Counted from the first letter of the stretch, positions 50,301 through 62,930 are shown. The stretch: DNA of 64,000 nt from Quillaja saponaria (GCA_029379385.1 CM055607.1:28765235-28829234); one strand, 5' to 3'. Program-made: numbers and translations. The notes: generated from the sequence alone by a model not told the origin.

Positions 50301-53300
50301 AAAAAATTTCAATAACAATATAATCTACATAAACGAAAATAGAAAAAGAAGGAAAATCTCACGCATTTCACAGTCTACGCTTAAGTTATATTTATGAATA
50401 AACTTATTCCTAGACACACACAAGATAACCACAACAAATCTCTCTCTATTGTTTCTGTTTGCTTTTAGACTGCCTTGCAATTCTCGTCTAAATCTTGTGT
50501 TACTGTATTTGCAGTCAGGTCTCCAACGGCTAAAGGATTTCCCTCTTCCCTTTTGGTTGGCTCTTTTTGTGGAAGGAACCCGCTTCACACAAGCAAAACT
50601 GTTAGCTGCTCAGGAGTATGCAATCACAACTGGATTGCATGTTCCTAGAAATGTTTTGATTCCTCGAACGAAAGTCAGTTCACTTTACATATTTTTCCTT
50701 TTAAGACTTATCTTTTTCCACTTCTTTCCTTTCATTTGCTTGGCTATTTTGTTAACTGTGTAGCTCTACCAAAAGATTGTTGTCTTATCATCATGCTTTA
50801 TTGATCATTTGCTATTTTGTATTAGCTTGTCCATCTCTAGGATTCTTTCAATTTTAGCTTAGCCTAAATGTTATAGCTGTTTTTTTTTTTGTCCATGTTC
50901 AATCCATGCTGTTTCTGAGATAAAATTAACATGTATTGCATGTGCACCATGTATCACGCATGAGCTTTACTGAACATAAGTTTGGGAATAATATGTTCAT
51001 GCATTTTGGCAAACCAAGCAAGTCTCCTAACTCCTAAGCCATCCTTGTTTTGCAGCATAATAAGTTTTCATGGTTCCACAAGCATATTTCTACATGCATT
51101 TATTATGCTAAGCTGTTATTTAAGCTTATATACGGTAATATCAAATGAATTGGGTTGGCTATATACCTTGATGAATACTGGAGAAATATAATCATTTGAT
51201 ACCATAATTTTTTTTTTTTTTTTTTTTTTACTATAAGGTGTTTTCCATGTCTTTTAATTCTGTGAGATAATATTAATAATTGCAAATCTGACAAGAAAGG
51301 CGAGCGAAAAGATTATAGAAAATGCTTGAATAATTATGTAAAAGCAAGGTATTTGAAGTGCTGCAAAGCAACATTCCATTAATATCATAAGCTTGTATGC
51401 ATATTCTTTGGTCCTAATATGGTTTTCCCTTTAAAATTTGTAGAATCATATGCTTTTGCTCCCTTATTTTGTCTTCTGAGTTTGTAGGATTGATTATCCT
51501 GTCTCTATACTCACTTCCTTTATTTCGGTAACGGGTGTTTTGGTCTAATTTTAAGACAAGTAATACATGTGACAATGTGAGTTACTTGACCATTGTAAGC
51601 TTAGGTTTGCCCAACTGCATGGAAACTCTACAATTCTTTTTCTTCGCTTGGTCCGTAATGTGTATTTGATTGTGCTTCTTTCAGGGTTTTGTTTCATCAG
51701 TAAGTCATATGCGCTCATTTGTTCCTGCCATATATGATGTCACAGTAGCCATTCCTAAAAGTTCACCACCTCCTACGATGCTAAGACTCTTCAAGGGGCA
51801 ACCTTCAGTGGTAACCAGTCAAGGCTGATTTAAAATTTCATGAGTACTTATTATTATTGTGAAAATGATCACCATCACTATCATCATTGTATTTGTCGTT
51901 ATAATAAGTACTGCTCATGTGGTTATCATCACTATGATTATTTGATATCATTGTTGCTTTTGGAGGACAGATTTGAGCTCAGGTCCTCCCATTTTCTTTT
52001 GAACAGAAATTACCCTAACAGTTGGACTATAAACACCTTTTCAGGTTCTCCCAATTATTAGTGGGAGTTGGTGGCACTAGAGAAATAAGCCATTGTCCAT
52101 TATTTTCATTTATATTAACAATAAAAGAGATGTTGAATTCTTATTAAGAAAAAAAAAGATGGGTCTTGGAATGCTGAAGTTACATATACATCTTCTCGTT
52201 TATGGATTATTGAATATGATTAGTATGACCATTTTACAACATAATATACTTGCAATGGAATAGAATTGAAACAGTATCTAGGAGAGGGTCTCTACCGAAT
52301 ATATTGTTCCCTGACTTGTTCATATTACACTGTTAAGAATACATTTATCCTTGTGCAATGTTGAAGTGGATACCGAGTGCTCATTTGCTGTAACTTCATA
52401 GGGCAATGGAACCATGGAGAGACTTCTAGGGAATTATGAATTAATGCAGCAAAAGTCAAGTTAGGCTTTTCCCTTCTTTCGGGTTGGATTTTGTGTGTTG
52501 GGGGGTGATCATCAGATGAAAGTATTTTGAATGTCATGAAACACAGCTGCTGATGTATATTATTGTTCAACTCAACTAACAACTAGATATATGTATATAA
52601 AATGTATTTTTGCCAGGCTAATTACTAGATGCTTGAATACTCAACAATCAAATTATGAGATATCTGGGTCTAATTTCTTCATGAATATATGACCTATCGT
52701 CATTGTTGCAGGTACATGTGCACATCAAGCGTCATTTCATGAAAGAATTGCCTGAAACAGATGAAGCTGTTGCCCAATGGTGTCGAGATATATTTGTGGC
52801 AAAGGTGTGTACTATTTGAATTTGTGCTTTCAAGCCTAAGTACAATATCTTTTTTCTTTGCCTAATAGCATGTGTGAGATTTGGTCTTGAATAAGTCAAA
52901 CCTTTTCTGTTTGATGATAAAATGAAAATATAATCAAATAACTCACTTTACATACTCTTCTGCGCATGATGACTATATGTAAAGCTTGTTTCTTATTGTT
53001 GTTTTGATGTTAGTCTGTGATGCTTTTTTCTTTTTATTGTTTAACTGATTGCACTTTAAACACCAGGATGCGTTGTTGGACAAACATTCAGCTGAGGACA
53101 CCTTCAGTGATCGAGAGCTGCAGGAAACTGGTCGACCTGTGAAGTCTCTTTTGGTTAGATATTAGCTCTTATATGCCATTCAACCCTTATCTTAATTCTT
53201 ATTACTGGGTGTTTTTTGATTTTTTTGTGCTCTACAAGACTCTGTAAATCATATTTATGATGAGGTTTTCATGTTGGGAACAGGTTGTCATCTCTTGGGC

Positions 53301-53526
53301 GTGTTTACTTATTTTGGGGTTTCTTAAGTTCCTCCATTGGTCTTCACTTCTATCCTCGTGGAAGGGTCTTGCAATTTCCGCATCTGGTTTGACCGTTGTG
53401 ACTATTTTGATGCACATCTTGATTCTATTCTCTCAGTCAGAGCGTTCAACCCCTGCCAAGGTTGCCCCGGCGAAGCCCAGGAACTGGGGAGAACAAGTAG
53501 ACACTGTAGGAGACAAACAACACTAA
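44356..53526 (+). CDS. LPAT2: LPAT2-type ER lysophosphatidic acid acyltransferase
   Basis: Eleven exons: 44356-44436, 45746-45868, 47786-47825, 47954-48027, 48320-48379, 49806-49883, 50515-50673, 51685-51810, 52712-52804, 53067-53153, 53284-53526. They sum to 1164 nt, giving an intact 387-residue protein (family about 390). It acylates lysophosphatidate at sn-2 to make phosphatidic acid in the ER. Motifs: N-terminal membrane segment ([19 protein letters not shown]), catalytic NHKSDID at 91-97, acceptor-side VEGTR at 171-175, [10 protein letters not shown] at about 199, and a C-terminal pair of hydrophobic segments from residue 308 ([17 protein letters not shown]). The hydrophilic tail ends DKQH. 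Start: ATG 44356, the only in-frame ATG before the hydrophobic segment. LPAT2 and LPAT3 are close; length and motifs favour LPAT2. Confidence 0.93.
45160..45193. repeat. (CAC)n microsatellite with C-run
   Basis: Seven to eight CAC units then a C-rich tract, in LPAT2 intron 1. The minus-strand polyglycine ORF here is an artefact of it. Confidence 0.95.
47192..47416 (+). other. Coding-like ORF inside LPAT2 intron 2, unrecognised
   Basis: A 74-codon ORF whose second half ([20 protein letters not shown], then [20 protein letters not shown]) has mixed charge and codon use like a real protein, unlike the surrounding T-rich intron. I do not recognise it and no start context or further exon is clear. 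It may be a captured gene fragment or TE remnant. Confidence 0.35.
49510..49725 (+). other. Second coding-like ORF inside LPAT2 intron 5, unrecognised
   Basis: The open frame ends [20 protein letters not shown], then [20 protein letters not shown], then LPGNKEDN and a stop, 80 bases before LPAT2 exon 6. The composition is protein-like. It is not part of the LPAT2 frame, and I cannot assign a family. Confidence 0.3.
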
Positions 53527-55190
53527 GATCACAAAGTTGTTCCCCAAATCATTTATTCATAGCCAACTTCAATTATGATCACATTTTTGTGAACTTAATT
53601 TGCTTGTATGTGTGGATCTCATCTTATTCACCCCAATTCAATGTAACTACTATATTCAATTCTTCTATTACAGCAGTCTGTATGCTTATCAATTCACTAG
53701 TTGCAAAATGATTAGGATAAGTTTGTACAGACTATTTTAAAATGGCTGTAAAAGCGTTAAAACTAAGTCCAGTATTTCGCTATTTTGGCGACAGCTAGTC
53801 TTTTTCTTATATTACATTAGAATTTTAGTACCTCAGTGGCCTTTCCTCTCGTTTTTTATACCTCTTCATTGTCACTGTTTCTTTGATTTTTAAAATAGTT
53901 TCTAGGTTTAAGTCTTTTTACAAAATTATTTGGTAATACAGATTTTATTTTTTTAATTTTAAGAAAAAATATATTTGAATTTTAAAGTTTTAAAAGCTGA
54001 AAATAGAAAAAAGTTAAATTTAATTGAATTTTATTAATTATTTTATTTAAGCAAATATAATCATAATATTGTCAAAATGTTCTTTTTAACAATTTTAATA
54101 TTTAAAACCTTTTTTTTTTTAAATAACATCAAATAATTTTTTTTATATCTATCTGAAGGTATTTTTAAGATAACTCTTTTCAATACTTTTTAAATTTTTA
54201 TATAACATTTTTTAAATAATTTTATTTAAAAAATATTTTTATACACAGCTTAATTAAACAGACTCATGATATTTTTCAGTACAATAACTCTGCTCATGGG
54301 TATGTTTGTGTGGACGTGTTTATGTAAGAAGAAAAGAATGGTAGTTGAAATTTGTTAATGACTAGCATCCTTGCACTAATAAAAAATGTTGCATTTGGAT
54401 CTTACGCATTGATAAAAGAGCATACAAAGAGAATAACTTAGCACGCTAACAAATAATACAACTTGATAAGACTTTTATAAATTTTTCATCAAATAAAAAA
54501 ATCATTTGAGTGCGCACTCTAACACATGGAAAATGCTAATATAATTAAAAATATATATATAGAACTTACCCTAAATATAGAGGATTACACTAAAAAAAAA
54601 CTTGACACACTTTCCAAAAAAAAATATATATATATATATATATGAGCATGTGGGAGCGATGATGCTAGTAATATGCGCATGCTCAGATGTTTTATTCAAA
54701 AAATGAAACTACGATATTGATAATGTCCTATTTGATAGATTGAGAGTGAGAGAGTGTGATGAGGCTAGTATAATATAAAAACTTCATATACTATAGTCAG
54801 AAATTAGAGAAAGAAAGTATTTGAACACACATGTACAATGAGACTAGTATACTGAAAGTAGTATTTTATTTTTCTTTACTTTAAATTTTTGTTTAATAAA
54901 CAAAAAAATGAAAGATGACAAAAATAATATATTATTTTCTTACTATCATTTATATTAAGATACAATTAATTTCATCCCATTTTAAGAGCTTAGTCACATG
55001 TAAATTACAAATACTATCTCAATGTAGTATTGTATAAGTGACAATGGAAATACAAGTAAACTATTTATTTAGGACATTATAATCAATTACTTCCTCCTTC
55101 TCACTTAAAAAAAAAAAAAAAACTTTTTTTCAATTTATCCCAACTAAAATGTCATTCTATATGAATAGAAAACCGATATTTTGATCTGGC
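53527..55190. other. LPAT2 3' flank and AT-rich spacer
   Basis: LPAT2 3' UTR (to about 53720), then AT-rich DNA with a TA run near 54628-54642 and A-runs. No conserved ORF. Confidence 0.45.
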
Positions 55191-55191
55191 A

Positions 55192-55400
55192 TGGGCCTTT
55201 TCTTTTCAGTTACAGCCCATATCCAGCCCATCCTAGAAGTAGGGATTGTAAGGTATTGGCACCAAAAAGAAAAAAGTTAGGAGAAGGAAGTAGGAAAACT
55301 AGTACAGAGCAGAGCTCTTAAGCTGCGACAAGCATATTATAGTTGGTCTTGCGCTTGCTGAGCTCAAATCTTAAAACCCTTCTAAAACCCTTTGCCCTCG
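55192..55400 (+). promoter_or_regulatory. NRPA1 promoter with site II and telobox-like motifs
   Basis: TGGGCC at 55192-55197 and two AGCCCA (TGGGCT on the other strand) at 55214-55219 and 55225-55230 are site II elements. Two telobox-like AAAACCCTT motifs follow at about 55373-55381 and 55384-55392, just before the ATG at 55451. Site II plus telobox is the usual plant promoter pair for ribosome-biogenesis and translation genes, which suits an RNA polymerase I subunit. The teloboxes are one base off the AAACCCTA consensus. Confidence 0.55.
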
Positions 55401-55450
55401 CATCTTCTCTCTCTTCCTCAAACAAAAAATTTGCACCACCAACAACAACT

Positions 55451-58400
55451 ATGGAGGTAGCGGTCTCTGCCAAGATTATGTTTTTTTTTTCCCTTCCTAC
55501 GATTAGTTCTTAAAAATTTGAGCTTTTTTATTTATTGCAGGTTGCTTCTGAGTCTGTCGAGGCAGTTGGGTTCAGTTTCTTAACTAGTGAAGAGGTTCTT
55601 AAGCATAGTTTTGTGAAAATTACAAACCCCATTTTGTTAGACAGTATTGGGAGGCCTGTACCCGGTGGATTGTATGATCCAGCTTTGGGTCCACTGGATG
55701 AAAAAGCTCCGTATGTATTCCTTCATGGTTTTAATTGCTTGCTAGGATATTGGGTTTCTGATAATTGGAGATGATTAAGTACTGTTGCATTTCTGATTTC
55801 TGATTTCTGATTTCATCCCTGTAGTTGACACAATTTATTTGGGTTGTGCAGTTGTAAATCATGTGGTCAGCCTTCAAAAATATGTCCAGGTCATTGTGGT
55901 CATATTGACCTTGTTTATCCTACTTATAACCCCCTGCTGTTCAATATTCTTCATAAAATCCTACAAAAGACTTGCTTCTTTTGCTATAAGTTTCGGGCGA
56001 ATAGAATTGAGGTAAATAAACATCAAGGGGATATCAAAGTATCATTGATCTTATGGCTAGTACTTTGTTCTGCGTCTTCCTTATGCTTCTACTTCTTATA
56101 GGATCTCTATTATGGATTCATTTGATTTTGATAATTTGATTTTGATAATTTGATTTTGATAATTTGATTTTAATAATATTATGTCATGAATTGATCCAAG
56201 GTGGAGACATGTACATCACAATTGGAACTCATCATGAAAGGTGATATTGTTGGGGCCAAAATGTTAGATCCTGACAACCCGAATGAATCCACATGTGAAA
56301 AGAACGCTGATGATTTTCAGTATCATAGTGCTGAGGAGCTGCAGCAAAAATGGACATCTCTTCAGTTCACTGAGGCAATGGATGTAATAAATAAATTTCT
56401 GAGGGCCAAAATGAAGAAGTGTGGGAACTGTAAGAGGAAAAATCCTCAAATCAGTAAACCAACCTTTGGGTGGTTTTATATGGTATAGTTCTTGGCATCT
56501 TTGATACTTGAAAAATGTCCAAGAAGTTAAATCTTAGGATTACTATTTGACTCTTTCTTTTAGTATGCTTTAACTTGTAAACGAAAAGGTGCAACAAACT
56601 GTGAGAGTGTACATTTTAAGTGTTAGTTTGGCCAATTTATAGGTTCCATGTGAGGCAAACTCTCCCCACCCTCCAAAAAAAGACCATAGAAGGGTCTAGA
56701 GGGTCCTACACTCTTTAGTTAGTGAAATGGAGGAAAAAGAGGATATGGGTGAGTATTACTGTTTTAGTTTTTGGTTTTGTTGTTAATCATTATTTCTGGT
56801 TTTTTGTTTAACTTTAAGAAAGGGGGTGGGTATTTAGTATAGGATTTTTCCCGTGGGAACCTAGGATTATCCTAGCTTAATGTGCATAAACATATATTTA
56901 CTGATTCTAATGATATCTATACGATTTCTGAATAATTATTAGTTGTTGTGGCTATACAGACACACTACACTATGTGGTGGAATTCTAATGTTCCTGTCTA
57001 TGCTGTGTGTGGACTGTGTGAATGTTTTAGGAGCAAGCCACTGTAAAGTGAGACATTTAGCATCCACGTACCTTTAATTTTTGTTCCCCTCTTTTTGGCT
57101 TATACTTTTGGAGTTAAAAGGTAGTTGTAAAATCGATAGGTACTTGAATTTGTTAATAGATGTTGGTGCTGGGTTGGTAAATTTCTATAAGGTCTGGGGC
57201 TTTTGTCATGTAAAGCGCTTTTGTTAATGGCTTTTGTCATGTAAAGCAAGTCATGCTCTCATCTACCTAGACAAAATGCCTTCTGTTATAATTTTTACCT
57301 TTTGAAAATTTTTCTGGCAACAAAAACTAATTGCTTTTCTTCTTTCTGGCTCAATGAATTTAGAATCAAATGCGAGATCAGCAAGCTAGAGAAAATGTTA
57401 TCAGAGGGTCAACCCTTGATGATGCCAACAGTTTAAATGAGTCTGATGGAGCTGAAAGAGATACAACGAGTCCTGCCTCCGGTGTAACTGAAGTTAGTGA
57501 TATAAAAGGACCTAATATAGGAGAGGAGCTGTCTCTTCAGTTCTTGAAGCAGAAGAGCTTTTCCGGCACTTTGTTACCATCAGAGGTCAGCTTTGTGCCA
57601 ATACGATTATTGTTTTTAACCTTTCTTTTCTCTCATCTGTCTGTCTCATTTGTCGAATTGAGGCGATCTTATTCAAACTTCCATCACGAAACGTGCTCTT
57701 AGAATCTGCACTCTGTTTTGTTTACAGGTTAAAGATATTATAAAGCTTTTATGGGAAAATGAGGTTCGACTCTGTTCACTTATTAGTGATATCCAAGGTC
57801 AGGGACTTGGAGATAGAGCAGGGCACACTATGTTCTTTCTAGAGACTATTCTTGTTCCACCTATCAAATTTCGCCCCCCCACCAAGGGAGGTGATTCTGT
57901 AAGTATTTTTCCTTAAAAAGAAAAAACTAAATTAAAATTATGTGCTCCTTTCGAACTGGCAGTGTTATGAGATGGTTGTAGATACCCGGGTACAAATGTG
58001 ATCTTGAGACTCGTATGCTTTTTGTGTCTTTTATCTGTTACTCCGTGATAATTAATTGCTAACTAATAAACTATTAAAATGTGTATCTTGGGGGATTGAA
58101 GGAGGTAGACTTTTGTTGCTACATGTGTATTTGTCAAGATATTTGTAATATTAATTTCCAGCCTTGTTTAGTTTTATTTTTCTATTGCGTAGAATACGAG
58201 TTGCTTTCTGCAAATTCTGTTATAAGTTCACTTTTCCTCAAGAGTTTTTGGTACTTTTTGATTTTTTATTTTTTTGGGGCTTTAGATAAAAGAATGTAGG
58301 ACAGTTGGGATTGTGCTATGTTTTTGGTGGTCCGGTGGTGTATTTGGTTGGAGTGAAATTGTAAAATTTTTAGTTGAACTTATCTTCCAAGTTGCTTTGG

Positions 58401-60993
58401 GATAAAATTTCTGGGCATGTTTATGGTGATTATAAGACAGTTCAAGGGAGTTGCTTTATTGGACATTCAGTGGACGGGAGAGCATTTTTGTACTAGTTGC
58501 TTTTACTTTTCTTGTTATTGTTTTAAATATTACTTTTAATTAGAAGGATCGTTTATCCTCTTAACTTCTTCTCTTTTTTCCTCTTCTCTGTAATTTTTTT
58601 TTCAGAAAACAAAAAAGTAATTAGTTCTTATTCAATATATGTGTGTATAATTTTGTCTATCTCTTTCACCAACACCTAAATTTTAGTTGAAGAAACATAC
58701 ATAGTGGTTGGTGAAAAAATAGTGTAAATAATGGTGAGGTTAACATTTTAGAAATTTATGTTACACATTCAAATGTTATGTCAGTAATATCTGAGTAACT
58801 GAAGGGGGAAGTATATGAATCGACATGGTGATTTTGGCCTCAAGTGTTTTAGATTTTGTTAATACATGTTGTACTACAAGTGCCTACTCCAAATCTAGAG
58901 CAAGTAAGGTAAACAATATCAGACTTGCATTGTAATGGCATTATTCTTCTATTGCGGAAACTCAGAGTAAAACTAATGGTTTCTCCGATCATTATTAAGT
59001 TATGTATCCTTTACCGTTAGTTTGCATCTAAGAATGGGTTTGTTACTAGTTTAATGTTTATTGTAGGTGATGGAGCATCCTCAAACTGTTTCCTTGACTA
59101 AAGTCCTGCAGTCCAACATTTCCTTAGGAAATGCTCATGTTAACAACTTGGATCGCACGAAGATAGTTGGTCGGTGGAGGGATCTTCAGCAATCTATAAA
59201 TATGTTATTTGACAACAAAACTGCCTCTGGTGGGTTGGTTTCCTTCGTTTGAGTTTCACTGATGATGCTTGGTGAATTAACTTTGTTTATACATTTCCAA
59301 AAATACAAAAACAACATGACTACTGGTCTCTGTAGCTCCTAAACAAGAGGGGAACACAGACTCTCATTCTTTATTCATTTTGGGATGATTTCTAGATTGG
59401 TTAAGAAGTTTGTGGTACATGAATTGTGCAAGCTTGTTGAGAAAAGGTAATAAAAGAAGCTTTAAAGTAAAGAAAGGGAGAAACTTTATGGAGACTAGCT
59501 CCTAAAGCTTGAACTATGTGAAAACTCACAATCTAAGAGATAAAGACATAAGTGAAGTAGAAACCTAGCATAATGGTGAATGGACAGAATCTGCGAATAT
59601 TCTTTCTTGTCTTAATTCTTAGACGAGGCAAATATTTGTCTAATGCCACTTAAGGTCCGTTTTGGATCCCAAGAATTGGGCTATAGGAATTGGAATTCGT
59701 AGCCCAAATTCCAATTTTTCAGTTTGGTTGTATTTTGAACTTGGACTTGCAGTTCTTGGACCCAATTCTCAAGAATTGTAACATAACTAAAAAATGGTCC
59801 TCCAAATTTTTAGGTGAACCCCAAAGAATTAAAAGTCCTAGCCATCACTTCTCTGCCTCAACTCCATGGAGCCTTCTCTTCTCCTTCGACTCCGAAGACA
59901 TCCTCCATAGCCAACTATCAGAATCTCGTCGTGTTGTAGGTAGAAACTAGCTACGATACGATGCTCAACATTAGAGTTAGGAGATCGATTACTGGATTTA
60001 GAGAAAAAAAGGCTATCAAAATAGGAAAGCAGCATGCAACATAAGCAAAACCTTCAATTCTCCTTCTTCTTCTTGTTCTCCATAACCTTCCTAACTATGG
60101 CTGTCCACAAATTGTTCTCAAATCCACCAATATCACACATTCTTTAAACCCCATTACCCTAACCCATCATCCCAACGAGTGCCAAATTCAGATCTAACAC
60201 TCAACTATCCTTCCCCCCTCAATCAGTTGCTTGCTTTCTGCTAGGTCTTGTTCACCAGTAGCTGTTTTCTTCTAAAATGATGCAATTCCCACGTGTGATT
60301 TCTTTGTACATCCAAACGGAAAATATCAATTTAACCCAAGTTCAATTTTGTCATAATTAGAATTGAAGTTACAATTCTAAACTATAATTCCAATTTTTGG
60401 ATCCACATGGACCCTTATAAAAAGAAAGTGTTTTTCTGATGTTACTTTCTCCACCCTTTAAAACAAGGGTGAGGACATGATTCAAAACTCACATTTTGCA
60501 TGCGTGTGTGATTACCAACTGAAAAGGATTAATATCTGGTTATGGATTGAAGGAATGCCTTGGCACTTCTGGCTAGTAGTGGTTATTGTTTGAGTTATAC
60601 TTCTGCATTTTATCTGGATATCCTTTTAATGGTAACAAACTTTTTGGGTTTACTTGATGAGTATGCATGTGTTGCTTGGACTGGTAGGTCCATATCCCTA
60701 ATTATTCTAACATAGGTTACCCAAAAAGAAGTCATGACATTTATGAGTTTCTGTTGTAGCAGCTAGTTGTTTTGACAATTTATTTTCTAAGCCTCTTGGT
60801 TGGTCTAGGTCAAAGAGTTGTGGCTCCAGGAACTATTCAGTTGCTGGAGAAGAAGGAAGGCATGTTCCGGCAGAAAATGATGGGAAAGAGGGTTAACTTT
60901 GCTTGCCGCTCTGTCATATCGCCTGATCCCTATTTGGCAGTGAATGAAATTGGAATTCCACCATATTTTGCATTAAGATTAACGTATCCAGAG
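55451..60993 (+). CDS. NRPA1: RNA polymerase I largest subunit, N-terminal 453 residues (continues past window)
   Basis: Eight exons: 55451-55456, 55541-55710, 55852-56011, 56201-56482, 57364-57585, 57728-57898, 59067-59229, 60809-60993. They total 1359 nt in one frame. The first coding exon is only ATGGAG. Visible features: the N-terminal clamp zinc site ([20 protein letters not shown]), a second Cys pair (CGNCKRK), an acidic Pol I-specific insertion, and the strongly conserved stretch [20 protein letters not shown], then [14 protein letters not shown], which precedes the catalytic core in all beta-prime-like subunits. Pol I transcribes the 45S rRNA genes in the nucleolus. The catalytic NADFDGD aspartates lie downstream and are outside the window; the next intron runs at least 3 kb and contains a retrotransposon. 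Confidence 0.93.
56121..56176. repeat. 14-bp tandem repeat, four copies
   Basis: TTTGATTTTGATAA repeated three times exactly and a fourth time with one change (TTTGATTTTAATAA), in NRPA1 intron 3, ending 24 bases before exon 4. Confidence 0.95.
59653..60414. mobile_element. Harbinger-like TIR element (MITE) in NRPA1 intron 7
   Basis: The left end AGGTCCGTTTTGGATCC and the inverted right end AAGGGTCCATGTGGATCC match well. Both are followed inward by AAAATTGGAATT-type sequence, and TTA stands at both borders (59650-59652 and 60415-60417), the 3-bp duplication of PIF/Harbinger elements. The 762-base interior has no transposase; its 59690-59950 ORF is not recognisable. It lies wholly in an intron. 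Confidence 0.7.
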
Positions 60994-62039
60994 GTGAGGC
61001 TAAGATAAGGACTAAAAAAGGTGCTTATTTATCTTGTCTGTTTTTGTTGTCATAATATCTGTCGATTCTGGTAATCTGCATAAGTTATTATTTTACACAT
61101 TGTATAATAGTTTCTTACACATATCTTATAATGTGATATTTTTGAAAGTAAGAGGTAAGCATCTGTGAAGCTAGCTCTTGTTGCATAATTTAGATTGAAA
61201 GCGGGGAAGAAAAGTGACCTGTAATTGTTGCATAATTTAGCCGATCAAATAGTTTATGCAATAGGTGTTAATCCTATTAAGTACAATAATCTTTTTTAGT
61301 TTCCACATGTTGACTTTCCTTGCGGTTGAAACCTTATCCTATTTGTAGTAGTGATCTCTTCATTTTCAATAAATTTCTTCCTTCTCCAAAAAATGAGAAA
61401 GGAAAGATCATCTATGTTCTCAGCATACCAACAATGAAATTTCTGTAAAATTTACGAATAGCAGTTTCTGTCTTTGAACTGCAGAAATTAATTTGCGAGT
61501 GCTCACAAAAACGACAATAGCTTTAAAACCAAAGTCACAAGTAAGAAACTATTTCAACCTCTGGCTACTACTAACTTCTTATAATCCATGAGACTTGTGC
61601 ATCCAATCTTCTGCAAAGGCTGAACCACAAGGCTCCATATTTTCAGACTTGAAAAATTATAAGTGCATCTTTTCTTCCCTGACCCACAGCCTCCCATGTG
61701 TAGACCCTCAGCCGAAGTGAGTTCTGGTTTCCTGTTTGATGAACATGTGACTTTAATAAAATTTGATGTTTGAGAAAAAGTTAAAATACAACAATTTTTC
61801 ATCTGTAAGCAATGAAGACCATTTTCACTTTAGGGGTATATAGATTGGAGAACCTATTGATTTGCGCAAATCAACTAAGATCTTAAAGTTGTAGTCTATG
61901 GAACGATTTTTTCATATCTAAGTCTAATGCTGTGCGAGTGTGCATATTGTATTAATAAAGCATTTTTTTGTATTCTTTTCCTACTCAAATTTTTCTTATG
62001 TATTTTAGAATTTAACTTATTTTCATATCTGGATATACT

Positions 62040-62400
62040 TAACTTCTTGGACTATATAATAATAATGACACAACGGAATTATGAAAGAACCTAATCTAGC
62101 ATAAAACTAAGCTTAGAAAAGATTAGCACAAGATTAAATCTTTAAGGAATAAAATAGAATCCACAAGCAGAATATGAAAACACCTTTAAGTATAAACTTT
62201 TTTGATAAAAAAGATTGCCTTTTACAAACTTGCAAAGCCTGTCTTTTATAAAAGGCTAGGAGAAATCCTAAGAGACTAAGATACTTGCTCAACAAGCAAA
62301 GATTCCTAAAGACTAATTCCTAATTAATAGGAAATATTAAAAAAAGGGGAATTTTTAATATACTAACTCCTAGTACTAAAGTGATAACTCCTATTAAATA
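62040..62400 (-). repeat. Putative 3' LTR of the gypsy element
   Basis: On the minus strand the sequence after the last stop holds a TATA-like TTTTATAAAAGACAGG near 62235-62250, typical of an LTR promoter, and no ORF. Exact TG...CA ends cannot be fixed without the partner LTR, which is outside the window. Confidence 0.4.
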
Positions 62401-62407
62401 GAAAATA

Positions 62408-62743
62408 CTAAATCCTAAGCCTATGACTTGCTCTTTTATTCTTCTTGCTCTTGTTTTGATGCTCTAGGAATTCCTTTGTCTTAAGCTTTGCATCAGTCTT
62501 TTCCACTTGGAAAGAACTCGTCTTCGAGTTAATGTCAGGATAAAGAGGGTCCTCTTCAGCATGAAACTCGTATAAATCAGCCACATTGAATGTCCTTGAA
62601 ATCCCCATTTCTTCAGGCAAATCAACAACATAAGCATTGTCATTAATCTTCCTCAAAACTTGATAAGGACCATACTTCTTAGGCTTTAGTTTATTATAAG
62701 TTCCAATAGGAAATCTTTCTTTCTTCAAGAAAACCATCACCAT
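62408..62743 (-). pseudogene. Gypsy integrase C-terminal (chromodomain-like) module
   Basis: [20 protein letters not shown], then [20 protein letters not shown], then [19 protein letters not shown] is the C-terminal DNA-binding module of Ty3/gypsy integrase. ELADKHRR, which normally precedes it, is seen in a shifted frame at about 62760-62800. It sits only 187 bases from the protease region, which shows the internal deletion. Confidence 0.88.
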
Positions 62744-62930
62744 ATCACCTTCTTTAAAAACGATTGTGTTCTCCTATGCTTATCAGCAAGCTCTTTTTAT
62801 ATCTGGCATTAGTCTTCTCAAGCTTTTACTTCTTCTTTGCCTAACAACACTTCCTTAACTACAATAGCAAGGACTTCCTTTGCTTCTTTTGTTGTCCTTT
62901 CAAATTCTTCATTGGTTTTGGTAATAGATA

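Noticed and set aside
51960..52070. Possible second SINE or tRNA-like piece in LPAT2 intron 8 (GATTTGAGCTCAGGTCCTCC)
   Set aside because: Some resemblance to a B-box region, but no A box at the right distance and no flanking duplication.
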